Shown: positions 36,083 through 48,675, counted from the stretch's first letter. The stretch: 64,000 bases of DNA from Micromussa lordhowensis (GCA_964020085.1 OZ026608.1:620881-684880), one strand, 5' to 3'. The notes: a model not told the origin generated them from the sequence alone. Program-made: numbers and translations.

Positions 36083-37678
36083 AAAAATAAAAAATCAAAT
36101 AAAAAAAATAGAATACTTATGGAGATAGATTAAGTGTGGAAAAAAATTTGTTTTTACGACACTACGCCAAGTGACTGGTTCAAAAAGACTCTCCCCATTT
36201 TGTCATCTCACCAGAAGTAACACCAAAACTAATCGTGACTCGTTTCAGTATTGCGTATTTACTTCGAGTTTTGATTGATTCACTGGATTGTCTGTGTATC
36301 TTGTGATTGGTCACACAGTTGAAAACCAGGGCGTACCTTTGTTGAAAATCATAAACTTTTTATTACCATTATCTATATTCAGTTACACGTCCAAAGCGTT
36401 TTTTGACGTTGGAAATAGTTTTAATATGCTGATTGCAATTCGATAACAAAGGAGGTCAGCGAACTCGTTTTTGAGTTATAAAGCCATGATCTCACCTGCT
36501 TATGGTAGCTTCTAAAATCAAGAAAATGGCTGTAGCTTGCTCATTAATGATTAGGAATTTCTTTGATCTTATTAACTGAAAAAGAACGTCAGTGACAAAT
36601 TTTTAAAAGTGTATAACGGTATTTTCTGGTTTAGAAAAGGCCTTCTTGTCTCAGTATTAAACGCATCTTAACTTTATTGGGAATGTAGTAGAAAACAAAA
36701 ACAAAAAAGAAGAAATAAAAGATATTAATTGCCAAAAAAGAAAGCGCAAACGCGAGTCGCTTCCCAAGGCATATAATATTAAAAGTAGTAACAAAAAGCT
36801 ATACAATAATATTAAAGCTATAAGGAAATATCAGAAAAAAATTAACTTTTATGGCAGGAACAGTCCAAACCTGAAGACCAGGTACAGGGATAGTCTATGT
36901 CAAAGATAGAACTTATATTAATACTTGGTGACAAACCTCTTGAAAGTTGAAACACTAGAAAAACAGGAGAAGGGAGCAACTGTACAAATTAAATTCTATA
37001 ACTTAACAAACCGATTGAAATAAGAAGCCTGAAATGTAGTGGTTTTACAAATATTAGTTTTTAGCACAATACTGTGGTTTTGAGTTAAACTTTACGCCCG
37101 CGACTCATCAGTTTGATAATAAGACAAGTCCAGAAAACAAGGAAGCATTTGGGAGACTGGGAAGTAATCATTGCAATTGTTACACGAACCGCAAAAAGCT
37201 GGCATAGACAAACAGTATGCCTCCTTTTGTGTTGCGCATGGTGGGTGTACTTTCATAACAAGATATCTAAAACTCAGCACGCAATAAAAAGCTAAAACAA
37301 ATTTCAGAATCAAATGATTTGTAGCATTAGCAGATTTAGTGTCAAAGTGCACAGATACTATGTTAAGGAAGCAAAAAAATAAACAAATTAATTAATTAAT
37401 TAATTAAAATCGTCGTTAAAATACATGGCAGAAGCATTTGATACTCAACGACCATTTTTCATTATTGTAAGATTACCTGTCAAAGAACCAAATACAAACA
37501 ATCCATATAACTGATGTGATTAAATGATCGGTAGGGATTCATTTACATCAAACAAGTACGAAGATTAAACCAGTTTTGAATGTACAACTACTCATGTAAT
37601 TACAGTTTGGATTATTTCTAAGGTAAACTAAAACAAAAACAGAAATCTTTTGCGAATTAAATTGATATTTCAGCAAAG

Positions 37679-38182
37679 ATGTTTAATAGATTTGCACTGT
37701 TCTCTAAGAGATTCTTCTTTATCAGACTCTTTTTTAAAAGCTGCACTATTTGTTCCTCCCGTTTAACCATAACATATCCGCTAATTATTTTTTATAATAG
37801 AGATTGGATACTACACACTCTGATTGGATTAGGGGACTCGTGTTTTATTGCTTCACTATTTTATTATATCGCGCAGCATACAGCGCCTAGAACACTTGAG
37901 AAAGTATTAAAAACACTCTCCTTTACTTCCTTTGGTCACAGCTTTAACATTCCTTCCGCTTTCCAGCATGCTGTTCGTCGTCGATCAAGCGTAACTTCAT
38001 CCTTTCGTGCGCAAAATGTATTTCAGTTTTGTCCATGTAATCCATGTAATGCTTGTCCCAATAGAGTCATAGGGTTAGTAAAAATGGAGCAAAGTGATGC
38101 ATTTCCGATGACCAAAGAAAAACTGTTATCTGGAAATTCAATAAAAGTTCAAACTAATACCGTGCGGCAAGTTTGCCTCTGA
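37679..38182 (+). CDS. Unrecognised open frame, 167 codons
   Basis: An ATG-initiated frame with no family I recognise. The N-terminus is basic and hydrophobic (FFFIRLFF), a second hydrophobic stretch covers about residues 46-62, and there is a Cys-rich CPCNPCNACPN patch near residue 122. The DNA near 37815-37830 (CACACTCTGATTGG) looks like a decayed reverse-complement CCAAT/GCGC tail, so the frame may run through an old repeat. A frame this long is unusual at this base composition but not decisive. No neighbouring splice partner was found. Confidence 0.2.
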   Translation: MFNRFALFSKRFFFIRLFFKSCTICSSRLTITYPLIIFYNRDWILHTLIGLGDSCFIASLFYYIAQHTAPRTLEKVLKTLSFTSFGHSFNIPSAFQHAVRRRSSVTSSFRAQNVFQFCPCNPCNACPNRVIGLVKMEQSDAFPMTKEKLLSGNSIKVQTNTVRQVCL

Positions 38183-38913
38183 TAAACATATCTTATATTT
38201 TCAAAACAAGAGGCTATTGAAAGTACTTAGTAGGGGTTAACGAAAACATATCGATATTAATAAAATCAGATTCATAAGAAAGATAGCAATTGTACCACTT
38301 AAAGTTTCCTTGTTAAGGTTGATTAAATCTTCTTATTTTGTCTTACTGGGATAGTTTCTAGCAGTAATCCTAAAAACCGTCACATCACTCCTACCTTAAA
38401 GGTTTTGAACTGAACGAAAGAACAGAAAAATACTTCGTGGAAACTGTATGCAGTCTTTATAGCCTTAAAGGAGTACGTCCCTTTTCGAACGTTTCTCATT
38501 TAAAAAAAAAAAAAAACGGTTCATCAAGAAAAAGGTTTTGTAATAATTATACGAAGCCAAATATTAATCAAAATTACTGAAAGAAATAGAACCACGACAT
38601 AAAATTAAGGTCTTTGTTAGTCAGGGAAAAAAATCCCATGAATAGTTTGTGGAAAGCAGAATAATTTGTGTAGAATGTTTTCATGGTAGAAGAAAAATCC
38701 ATAAGAAAAACAGGTTTGATTTTGAACAACAGATATCAATTAAGTAAAATACAGCATCTGACAAGGTCACCTGACAAGAAACTAGCAAACACATGTAGGC
38801 AGGTGGATAATCAATAAATAAAACCAGTTACTGGTTACGCGCTCGCTGAAGTCGTTCTCTGACCTGGTAGCTTACGGACCTATTTTGTCAATGATTAATA
38901 CATCGCTTGAAAG

Positions 38914-39163
38914 ATGAACGCGACGATCACTTGGGATTCAAGCGCATCCTCTAACGACACCTTTATTCGTCCTACTCGACCCTACCACGACAAGGTTGAC
39001 TATAACGTTAGCAATGTTTACAAATTTATCTTCGCTGGCATAGCAATTGTTTCTTTCCTTGGAAACGTTTTCCTTTGTGTGGCAATCTGCAGACGTCGCT
39101 CACTGCTCTCGAAGACGTACAACATGCTTGTTTTAAGTCTCGCCATTACAGACATGCTAACAG
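38914..39163 (+). CDS. GPCR locus 2: first coding exon only
   Basis: The frame from ATG to a phase-1 donor (ACAG/GTTAGT) is open for 83 codons. It has sequons NAT and NDT, TM1 with the FLGNVFLC motif, the basic loop CRRRSLL and TM2 ending LAITDMLT, exactly the unit that starts every other array gene. No exon 2 (TM3-TM7) is visible between here and 42182. It is most similar to locus 3 (AICRRR, LAITDMLTG). It is either an alternative first exon for a downstream exon 2, such as 44879-45864 (same phase), or a partial duplicate. Confidence 0.65.
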
Positions 39164-42100
39164 GTTAGTAAAGAGAACTTACTTAGAGAGCGTGTTCAAA
39201 GTTGGTTTTGTGTATTTATCTGTGGACATTTCACGCAATATTAATTTCACAAGTAGCATGAAAACCAAAATAAAATGATGATTCAAAAACAACATATTCA
39301 ACATATCAACCAACAAAAAGGTGTCCTGATTACAGAAACAACGTAAACTTGGGCAGTATTGGTGTATTCCTCGTCCACACGTACTGTTAAGTGTAAAATA
39401 CATTTTCAAGAGACTTCTAAATTTCAGTTAAATGTACGAAGCAATGGCAAGAATTTAGAATGAAGGCGTGAGAAGGAAAATTTAACCGTCCATATGCCCT
39501 GAAGGAAAAGTGAAACCCAATTGGCGGTTCTCACACCGCTCATTAAGTATTAACACTTTCTTTTCACAGAAACACACTCATAAGTGCTTAATCGATTATC
39601 CGTTTTAATACGAATTGAACGAATCAATTTACTATTTCTAAGTAAGAGATGAAGTATCAGCCTTCCAAGAGTGTGCTCAGTAAAACCTAGCCTGAGCGTG
39701 TGTAATGGACGAAACAAATAAATCAGGCAACATCATTACACTGCTGACTTAAGCAATGAATATCATAAATGTCATGATTGCATATTACACAGCGGCTTCT
39801 CCTTCCCGTAGCGACATTCTCCTATATATATAGACGATTAGCTTATTTAAAAAAATACTGACGGACTGTTCTTTATAGCAAATGTTATGCACCTATGTTG
39901 TAAAGTTATTTCTTATCTAATCAAACATCACTTAGCATATGCCAAAACTCGTAATGTCGCTTGTCAGGGACGTGTTTGTTTCCTTGCAATACAGCGGCTT
40001 TCGTTTAAACATTTTCACTTTTACAAACTTCTCTCTTTGACGAACACTTGATGAAAGAAAAGATTGCAATATTAACAACGATTAGTGATATTTTATGAAG
40101 GTCCTGGACAGAACCCGCAAGACTGTAAGCTAACCTAAAAATTGCGTCGAAATATTGACTCGTACAGTATTTTGACTGATAAGTTTTATCGTGTTATTTA
40201 TATTTAAATCAACGAAGGGAGATTATGACCGGGTTTCTGTAAAGACAACGTTCTGTTTACATACCAAAAATGAATTGAAGTGAATATCAGATGTACATAC
40301 ACCATTTAAGAAGAACAAAACTGATGACATGTTTAGTTAAACAGATGCAGAAACAAAGTAAATCCAAGCCGGAGACGTTTAGAGGACAGAAATATAAACG
40401 AAGTCAATTTGTATCGGAAAACGGTCTTTTTGGTAATTAAAAAAGTCCGATCTATTCACAAGCATACAATTAATCCCTAATTATTTCGAGAAAAAGACCG
40501 ATCTCCTTTTAATAATATGACAACCGTAAATAAAAGTTTCTATCAAAGAAAAACTGGTGCCTTCTTCTTTAGATTGTTGCTAAAATGAAGCCACGTTGTG
40601 ACTAAGTCTTATTTTTTTCAACACGTTTCACGAAATTTCTTCCTAAAACACCGTTTTTCTTTTACTGCGGCTTCCTTATAAGTAGTTTTTTTGTTTGCCT
40701 GAAACAGTTTTATCTGGGAAGCTTTCATTACGAAGAGCTGATTCCATTGCTCAAATGCGACCGATGCAATTAAAATTTAATCAGTTGTTCAGCTATCGAT
40801 ACAATTTGCGATAAATCGATCCGGCTCCAACCAAATGAAATCCGCTTTTTACCGTAGCAAAATAATCAGTTGAAAAATTAACTTCACATTCTCAAGTGCT
40901 CTCCGAAGGCGATTTTAAAGTCTTACTGATTTTCCAAACTGCTGATCATTTTTGTGTGTGTGCTTTTGACTCTCACAGCTGTTTTAGGACAAAATAGGAG
41001 GTCGATGAGACCTCAAGTATGGGATAAGTCCAGGCGATTTTACTCCAAAGTAAATGATTAATCAATTTATGTTTTCGTTGGTACTGCCAAAGCAAGAGTG
41101 AAGATCATTTCTTTAAAATGGGGCCTTCATTAAAGTTATTAAATAGCAAACTGGTCGAAGATAAAAAGGTGAATTCTGATTGGTTCCCTGAGACTTTAAG
41201 ATGAACACCTCACGAACTAGTTTTCGCGAATTTCTTTTTCCGAACATAGCACAAAAGGAAACAGTTTGTCGTTAAGAAGAATCTCTTTCTTTATGTTTGG
41301 AAGACAATTTGAGCAACCTGAACTGAGCGCTCGGTAGAATTTTCAAACTGTCATTGTAATTAATGCTTTATGTAGCACGTTCCATGACCTTATAAACTAA
41401 AAAAGCATTGATCAATTACGGGTGTGGTAAGCCGAACGAAGGACACTTACAGTGATTAAAATAAGAAAAAGTGACAATGATGACAATAAAAACACTGAGA
41501 ACACTGACTATCTGACTGACTAACTGACCTACCGTCCTACCGACCTACCAACTGACCGACCGATTGAGTAACTGACTCACTCGCTTACTTACTCACTCAC
41601 TGACTGACTTCGACTTACGGCTTACGTACGCACTTGCTTAGTGACTAGTAGCTCATGCGCAGTTGGTACAAATTGTATGTATAAGAAGGATGGCAATTAT
41701 TTTTCGACTGAGACACATCCGTACATAACATTATTTTCAATTTGCATTGATAGATTAGTATGACACAACCATATTTGCTGCAAAAACACAAGCTTCCTTT
41801 TTCGTAAGCGCAAAGTGGAATGGACGCCACACGAGTTACCTGACATATATTGGATCAGATAGTATAGATGTTTTCTTATTTCTATTCTACTTATGTTTAT
41901 GAAGCGAATTATGGATTAACCTTTAATGAGCGGATAGACCACACTGAAAAATTTGCAAGTAAATTGTCAGTAGATTTGCTTCCTTTAATGCTTAAAATTC
42001 TGCTTTGATACTAACTACAATTTGCTCAATGTACGCCTTAAAAGACCGAGATATTTACCCAGGAGCAGCTGCAAGATGTGACATCGCTGTCAATCACAAG

Positions 42101-42181
42101 GATTCCGCCTTTAATTTGTACTCTAACTCATTTTAAAGACGAAACAAAAAATTTATTCATATAATCTCTAAAAACAAGAGA
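39164..42181. other. Interval after GPCR exon 2-less locus; no second exon seen
   Basis: I looked for TM3 (C-R-L-I), [DE]RW, CWFP and NPW[IV]Y coding text on + and found none. The interval is AT-rich with many stops in all frames. The only structured feature is the tetranucleotide tract at 41505-41640. Confidence 0.45.
41505..41640. repeat. Degenerate tetranucleotide tract (ACTG/ACTC/ACCG)
   Basis: The tract is dominated by four-base units such as GACT, AACTGACC, TACCGACC and CACTCACTGACTGACTT. The four-base phase is kept through most of it while units drift, as in an old microsatellite. A smaller (GTCA)n stretch occurs at 46048-46083. Confidence 0.7.
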
Positions 42182-42434
42182 ATGAATCGTGGGATCCCCA
42201 GCTTAGACACAAAGTTTCCTTCAAACCGCTCAAATGGGAACGAAAGCTCACTTCACCCAACGCGACAACATCAATACAAAATTGACGCTTTTAAGTTTTT
42301 GTTTGGGAACATTGCGGCTTTTTCTTTCTTGGGTAATTTGCTTCTAAGCTTGGCTATCTGCAGGCGTCGTCAACTGTTGCTTAAGACTTACAACCTGCTC
42401 GTTTTGAACCTTGCTATCACAGATATGTTAACAG
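42182..42434 (+). CDS. GPCR locus 3: first coding exon only
   Basis: 84 open codons run from ATG to a phase-1 donor (ACAG/GTTTGT, weaker than in the other loci). Sequons NRS and NES, TM1 FLGNLLLS, loop CRRRQLLLKTYN and TM2 LAITDMLTG are all in register with the other first exons. No TM3-TM7 exon lies before locus 4 at 44029. It is closest to locus 2. As with locus 2, splicing to the exon at 44879 would be in phase. Confidence 0.6.
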
Positions 42435-44028
42435 GTTTGTTCCATGTACGTGTGTCTGTATGTTGCAGTAACTCAGGATTAGATGGATTAATTAATGATT
42501 TTATTTTCCTTTTTGGTATTAAACAGTGGTGCCAAATCGGCAACTGTTTTCAGAATAAGATGATTTGAAACATGACTTACATATAATATTATGGCTGGTT
42601 AGTTTTAATATTGCTTTATTATTGCTTTATTATTGCTTTAAGACCAAAATATCCCAACGAAAAAGAATGAATCGACAAACGAAGCAAACAGATATCGGCA
42701 AATTTTGAAATTAATTTGTGATCTTTTCGATTAATTCATCATTAAAACTACCCTGTTTCGATGAAGAAACAATTACTTTTAAATAACGTGGATTATTTCT
42801 TTGGAGAAAAAGAAGTTTGAAATCTATAATTATCTGGGAAAATTGTCTTTGGACAACCAAATGAACAACGCTTTAAACACAACACACTCAGATTAGGTCT
42901 AGGCCTTGTAAGAGACATGATGCTATTATTTTGTATGCTGCTGTAAGTTATTCATTTTGCTTTATTGTATAGTTGAGTTCGTCATATTTTTATTGTAATT
43001 TGGTTGACGTCTCTGCGTTTGCAAACATGAAGCAGAATCGAAATTGAAAATGAAAAACTAGTATTGTGAAATATTGCAATAAGTGTTGTACTTCCGAAGT
43101 TTAGGATAAAACAAGCCGACAAGAAATCTTAGATACAGATTTTATATGAATTGGCAGTCCAAATTTTACTATCTTATAATTTCTAGACGAATACCAGTAA
43201 CTGTGTATGATGACATCAAGGATATAGAATCTTCACAAAACTGTAATTGTAACGAAGGTTTTTTCGGATAATGGATGACATGTTTATTTTTTTGTGTGGT
43301 ATGGATGTTGCTAGGTAACTTTGATTTAACACGCAAGGCCATGAGTTTGAAGTTATCGGCTTTGTTACAAAATTATCCGTAACAGATTCAGTGCTCCTTT
43401 ACAAAAGCCGCATCACTTTAGGGTTTCGACGTCACAGTATTTGGCATAAACCAATATTTTATATATAAAAATGATCCACTGGTGCACGAGTTATTGAAAA
43501 ACGTCATTTTTTTCCTTGTGAAATTTCCTTTTCAGCATCTTACGTAAGGGCCAGAACCCAAAAGTTATATTCAATTTTTCTGCAAAAATGTGTTTAGTTC
43601 ATTTGCTGCGTACGTAAAAACTTTATTTTATTTCCTCCTGTTACACATTCAACAAAGCTATTATTCCAGCTTTTGTATGCTGCCATGACAGCATTTCTCT
43701 CGTTACACATTAGTAAAAGTTTTATCGTGAGAAAGGTCCCTTCCAAATGTAAATATTTTTGGCCACAAGCTCCAGAGCTATGGTGTAGACAGCTTTTTGT
43801 CACTTCTTTTAGCTTTATGTACAATACTGAACAGATTTTATCATGAATTTTGACAAGTGCCAAAGCAAAGTTCTCCTGAACAATCATAGCGAAGCTTAGA
43901 AATAGCTGGCATCTTCACATTCATAAGATACTGTAGACATGTTTGCCTACCAACTCTAAAACGACATTTAGTACGAAGTATCCTCAAGTCAAATTGAATT
44001 ACCTTTTGCTGAGACGAAATTGAGAACG

Positions 44029-45864
44029 ATGAACGATTCAACAAATGCACTTTATTGTGGAGATAACATTACTTTTCAGAATGTTTCAAACAATATTTCT
44101 GTTGAAGCAAAAGACTACGGAGTAGTGATGAAAACGTCGTTTGGAATTATTGCCAGCCTTTCATTTTTTGGCAACTTGCTTCTTTGCTTGGTGATATTTA
44201 TGAAGCGGTCGATGTTAAAAAAGCCATACAACATTCTTATTGGTAGCTTGGCTGTTACTGACATGCTCACAGGTATGCTGTTCGAGATCATAAAATAATT
44301 ACTTAAATTTCTGTTTCAGCACCAATGATAAACACGGTTGAAAGTGCAAATTGTAATGCTATTCATTGTAAAAATTATAACTTATAATGGTTATTAATGG
44401 CTTTGTTTCCTTTTTGTGGAACAAACGCTTCAAATTTTACCAAAAACATCATTTTGCGTGTCTTTTCTAGTTTATCATATGACATCTATCTGTCAGCTTT
44501 GTAGACCTGAAAATTTTTTCAGGCCGCCACCTTTACAGGTGAATACACTTTACGGCGGCATGTGCGATGAATACAAAGCACTTAGAAAATGCTTAATACC
44601 CACTTTGGGAGAATGCACTTTAATTTCACGGACTTTTACTGAAACTCTCTGTTTCAAATTAATTTTAAAAATTAATGAAAGTGTAAAACTGATCCGATGG
44701 TAGCATTGGGCTTATCAGTTATCGGTCAGTTACTTTCAGCTTTTTAGGACCATTTTAGAAAACATTACAAAAAGGAAGACTAATAGCTTAAATTATTTTT
44801 TTGCTTCTTTTATGACAGTGAAAAGTTGTGTCTGAAATTAAGATAATAATTTTTTTCTCCTGTCTTAAATTTAAACAGGAATATTCCTTGTTGTCACACC
44901 AGATTACGTAATCGACAGAAAAACCTTCCCTTACCCCCACGGGCTGGCAGGAGAGATTTACTGTCGTTTAATTGGTTCAACCTACATCCTTTTCATTTTT
45001 GGCAAAGCTTCCACTTCCACGATAATGTGCCTGGCTATAGATCGTTGGTACTCTATTGTAAAGCCGATACGCTATAAAACAGCCTTCAGCAAGCGCCGTT
45101 TGTATCTTTACATTACTTTGATCTGGACCTCTGCCGCCATAACTCAGATCAATGAACTCTTTATCACTGCAGTTGAAGATGGCCTTTGCACGTTCGTCAC
45201 GCCAGTTTATGGTGAAAAGGCTGAACGGATCTTTATTCTAATTCACGTGATCGTCACGTTCTACATACCAAGCATCGTTACGTGGGTGACCTTTGGACAA
45301 ATCTGGATGCACATGCGCCAGCCTAACATTCGTCGTCATTTGAACAACAACAAAGCCACCAAACGGCTGCTGCGCATGTGCGCCTTGGCAGCCTTCTTCT
45401 TAACGTTGTCTTGGTTTCCAGCGGAAACTTTTTTCATCCTGTATAAGTTTGACATTTTGAAGCTTCCTTTTGAATTCTACTTATTTACAAGTATTTTGGC
45501 GATGTCCAACTCCTGCTTCAATCCGTGGATTTATTGCCTCAGTAACAGGGAATACAGAAGAGAATTTGTCCGTCTTCTTTGCTGCGTGAAATTTAACATG
45601 GCTAACTCAAAAGTCGGTAGTTTGTGCTTTGGTTTGATACCAAACAGGAAATTAAAATATTCGTTTTCTGGTGATCCTGATCAAAGAAGCTCAACTGGCA
45701 ATCTGGTTGATGGTCCATATGTTCTTAGAGTACGTCGGGCACCAGAGGACTCAAGCTTGTCGGCTGATACTTATTTTAACAACATTGCTTGTTCTGAAGT
45801 CAGTCAAACAGAAGAGGTGCTAAGTGCTCGTGTAGTCTCAAGGCGGGCTGAAGCGAGCATATAA
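44029..45864 (+). CDS. Class A GPCR, locus 4
   Basis: Exons 44029-44272 and 44879-45864 (phase-1 intron of 606 bp) give 409 residues. The N-terminus has sequons at N2, N13, N18 and N22. TM1 has GN at 48-49, TM2 has D78, the TM3 Cys is C110, and DRW is at 136-138. An ECL2 Cys (DGLCTF), TM6 LSWFPAE (Ser replaces the usual Cys of CWxP), TM7 NPWIY and a long Ser-rich C-tail of about 100 residues with RRAP and RRAE patches follow. Pairwise it is closest to locus 7 (QINELFI, SIVTWVTF, CFNPW). Its exon 2 is the nearest downstream partner for the orphan first exons at 38914 and 42182. An ATG three codons into the available frame was chosen because the frame opens with TTG. Confidence 0.9.
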
Positions 45865-46002
45865 CAATGTTTATTTGTGTTCTTTCTTGGACAAATTTTT
45901 TTGGCAGCTATTTTTCTGAAAGTGGCACTCAGATAGCCCCATAAAGGGCAAGTGAATGAGCCATAGATCGAAGAAATCATAGACTGAGAATACCAGAGAA
46001 AT

Positions 46003-46535
46003 TTAAGGTGGCTGGCAACAGTTTCCAGACTTACAGACTGAGTCAATCGAGTCGGGTCAGGTCAGTCAGTCAATCAGTCAGCCTGGGAGTTTGATTGATG
46101 ATCATAGCCAAGTTGCAACTGAATCATCCAATATCAAATTTTCCTGAGCAGGATAAGACGAAACTTCTGGCAAAATTTAAAAACGTTCTGTGCGCAGTGT
46201 TCAGAGTCACCTTAAGGTGGCTCAAAACAGTTTCCAACACTTATATTTGCGGGATAGGTCGTTATAACCACTGTTTATCATTTGATGCGACAATCATGGT
46301 ATCAAAAACCTGCCCAATCATTGGTGAACACGTTGTCATCATTTTCTTGACACAATAGGTTACCATAGCAACAGTATGACCGCTGAAAACACCCTTAATT
46401 ACAGCTTTAGGGGCTTATAATTCAAAAACGGCACGGTGAAATTTTTTATATTATCAACTTTTGATAAGCATGATAAGACGCAACTTTTGGCAAAGTTTAA
46501 AAAAATTCTGTACATGGGGTTCAGAGCCACCTTAA
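46003..46535. repeat. Two adjacent MITE family B copies
   Basis: 46003-46215 begins TTAAGGTGGCTGGCAACAG and ends GAGTCACCTTAA but lacks most of the middle. 46211-46535 begins TTAAGGTGGCTCAAAACAG and ends GAGCCACCTTAA and is full length. They share the TTAA-rich junction, so one inserted at the end of the other or they arose by unequal exchange. The internal blocks match 4639-4971. Confidence 0.75.
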
Positions 46536-47366
46536 ATGTTTGAACATTTAAGGTGAAGTCTAAAAACAACGTTTAAATATTTGTTAAAGTCGTTCAATTT
46601 ACAGATTTTTTTCTGAAACATTTTACATTCTGTCTTGCTCAAAGTAAAACTGTGTGCTTTTTGTCATTTTTGCTCTTCCGTTTACTTTCTCTTTCAAAGT
46701 TAAACGAGTGTATTGAAATCAATTATAATGCGCTTTGCAAATTTGTGACTCTTTCAGAAGTTTGAGCCACAGCACTTAAGCTAAAAGATTAACTATTCTT
46801 AAAGCTTAAGTGCAAATTGTAAATTTAATTTGACGGTTACCAGCCACGATTCACAAATTAGTTAGTTCACTTTTTCTATTAAAAATAAAAGGTAATTTAA
46901 ATGACGCTATCAAAACTCGATATTTCACAAAACAAGCACTGTTTATGTTAACTATGTTGAATTTAACAATTGATATTATCACGTATGCGTTTTCTTAGAA
47001 GAGAAATCCTGCTAGTAACATAAAGAGTGAAGAGATGAAGAGTCCCCTGAACTGTAAAAATATCAGCACCCTGTAGATATTATCTCCGATATGTGCAATA
47101 CCAGACATATTAACAAAATAAAAGTGTGTTACATACGTCAATGGCCTTTTAGTTCTTACAGTGAATAATGTTTATTTACAAGAGGTCTTACAGTTCCTGT
47201 TTACTAGCCTCAAGTTATGGTTTTACATTGAGTTTTGTCGTGTTGTGTAGTGCGTCCAATGAAAATTACCTCACTCCCTTAAATGTATGCCTTCCACTAT
47301 ACGCATTTAACATATTTAGTGAGAAAGGGAAGTATCTTTTATGACAGGAGAGAAAATTTCAGCAAA
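46536..47366. other. Intergenic interval before GPCR locus 5
   Basis: No coding exon or repeat structure is evident. The ATTTCAG just before the proposed ATG of locus 5 (CAG ending at 47362) is a possible splice acceptor, so a 5' non-coding exon may lie here. Confidence 0.35.
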
Positions 47367-48675
47367 ATGCCAAACTATACACTTGCTGTTCAAGAAGACA
47401 ACCACACCAACAGAGATTGCATGTCAAGCAAGGATAAAGAAATCGCCGAGAGGGGAACCATTGTTAATATGGCTTATGGTATAATTGCAGTGCTCGCTTT
47501 CACCAGTAACTTGGTGTTTTGTTTGGCAATGAAAAGAAACAGGAAGACTGTTAAGACCTCTCATGACTTACTGATATACAGCTTAGCGATCGCTGATACG
47601 CTCACGGGTAAGAAAAGAATGTTCAGTTGAACGTGTTGCGTTCTCGAAGGAGACTGTTATGAACAGTCCTTCGAATAGACAATAGACATATTACCAGGTT
47701 AATTCTTAGAGCATCTAGCAACATGCTTAGGGTTTCCCTTCTAAAGACACTACCGGAATTGCAAAAGAGACATGGTACGAATATAAATATATATATTTTT
47801 TGGGGGGGGAAAAACGTAGCCAAGTCTGTTACTATTAATCCGATAAATATCCCAGTGTTATTTAATTCTTTACGTTTTTAAAGTTATTTTTGTACATCGT
47901 AGGCGTAGATCCTAACGAAACTTTACATAATCGCCATTTCCTTTATCTTTCAGGTCTCTTTATAATGATTACCCCTAACTACGTCATAAATATGTCTTCG
48001 TATCAAGTACCAGGAGGTATGGCGGGCGAGATCTTCTGCCGGGTGTTATTTTCTAAATTCTTCATTTTTACATTTGGGAAAGGCTCTGTTCTCACCATCG
48101 CATGTCTTGCTGTTGAGCGGTGGTTTGTTCTAATTAAGCCTTGGAATTATCAAACGACCTTCTGTCAGCGGAAACTATATAAGTACATTGCATTTATTTG
48201 GCTTATTTGCCTTGGCCTGCAAAGTTATAAGCTATTTTACGTGAGATATTTTCAGCATTCATGCTACTTTATTCCTTTACCTCTCGAGAAAAGCATGGAG
48301 ACAGCTGTTATTATTCTTTATGTCTCGTTCACATATTTCCTTCCTACGGCCGTTACTTGGACTGCCTTCCTTCACATATTTGTTAGAATAAACAAGTTAA
48401 GTGCTCTACGACAAAATCGAGGTAAAATAGAAAAACGTCTCTTACTTACAATGTGTGCAATCACATCCGCAACTCTGACAGTGTGTTGGTTTCCAACAGA
48501 AGTCTCCTACGTTCTGAATCAGTATGGTTTCCCTATTCTCAACTTTGGCACTCCTTTTCGAGATTTCACTGTGGCGCTTGCGCTGGCAAATTCGTTTGTA
48601 AATCCTTGGATTTATGTTCTATCGAGCAGAAAGTACAGGCGAGTGTTAGTGGAATTCGTCCATTTAGCGTATTAG
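47367..48675 (+). CDS. Class A GPCR, locus 5, diverged, short tail
   Basis: Exons 47367-47607 and 47954-48675 (phase-1 intron, ACG G/GTAAGA donor) give 320 residues. TM1 has SN instead of GN, TM2 has LAIADTLT, the TM3 Cys is in EIFCRV, and ERW replaces DRY. An ECL2 Cys (QHSCYF), TM6 CWFPTE and TM7 NPWIY are present. The protein ends 16 residues after NPWIY, so the usual long cytoplasmic tail is missing. Locus 5 is the most divergent complete copy. Starting at 47283 would need a GTG/TTG-type start or a further upstream ATG frame and makes an unlikely N-terminus; the ATG at 47367 follows a plausible acceptor. Confidence 0.85.

Larger units (their letters stand above)
33164..38913. other. Gene-poor interval between GPCR 1 and the + strand array
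   Basis: I see no GPCR exon 2 motifs (CWFP, NPW[IV]Y, [DE]RW) on either strand here. It contains a LINE remnant at 35999-36082, an (ATTA)n tract near 37386-37406, and one open frame of unknown status at 37679-38182. The promoter and 5' non-coding exon of GPCR 1 should lie at its left end. Confidence 0.45.

Noticed and set aside
43594..44050. Minus-strand frames ahead of GPCR 4
   Set aside because: No recognisable domain; they are antisense to the upstream region and start of the receptor gene.
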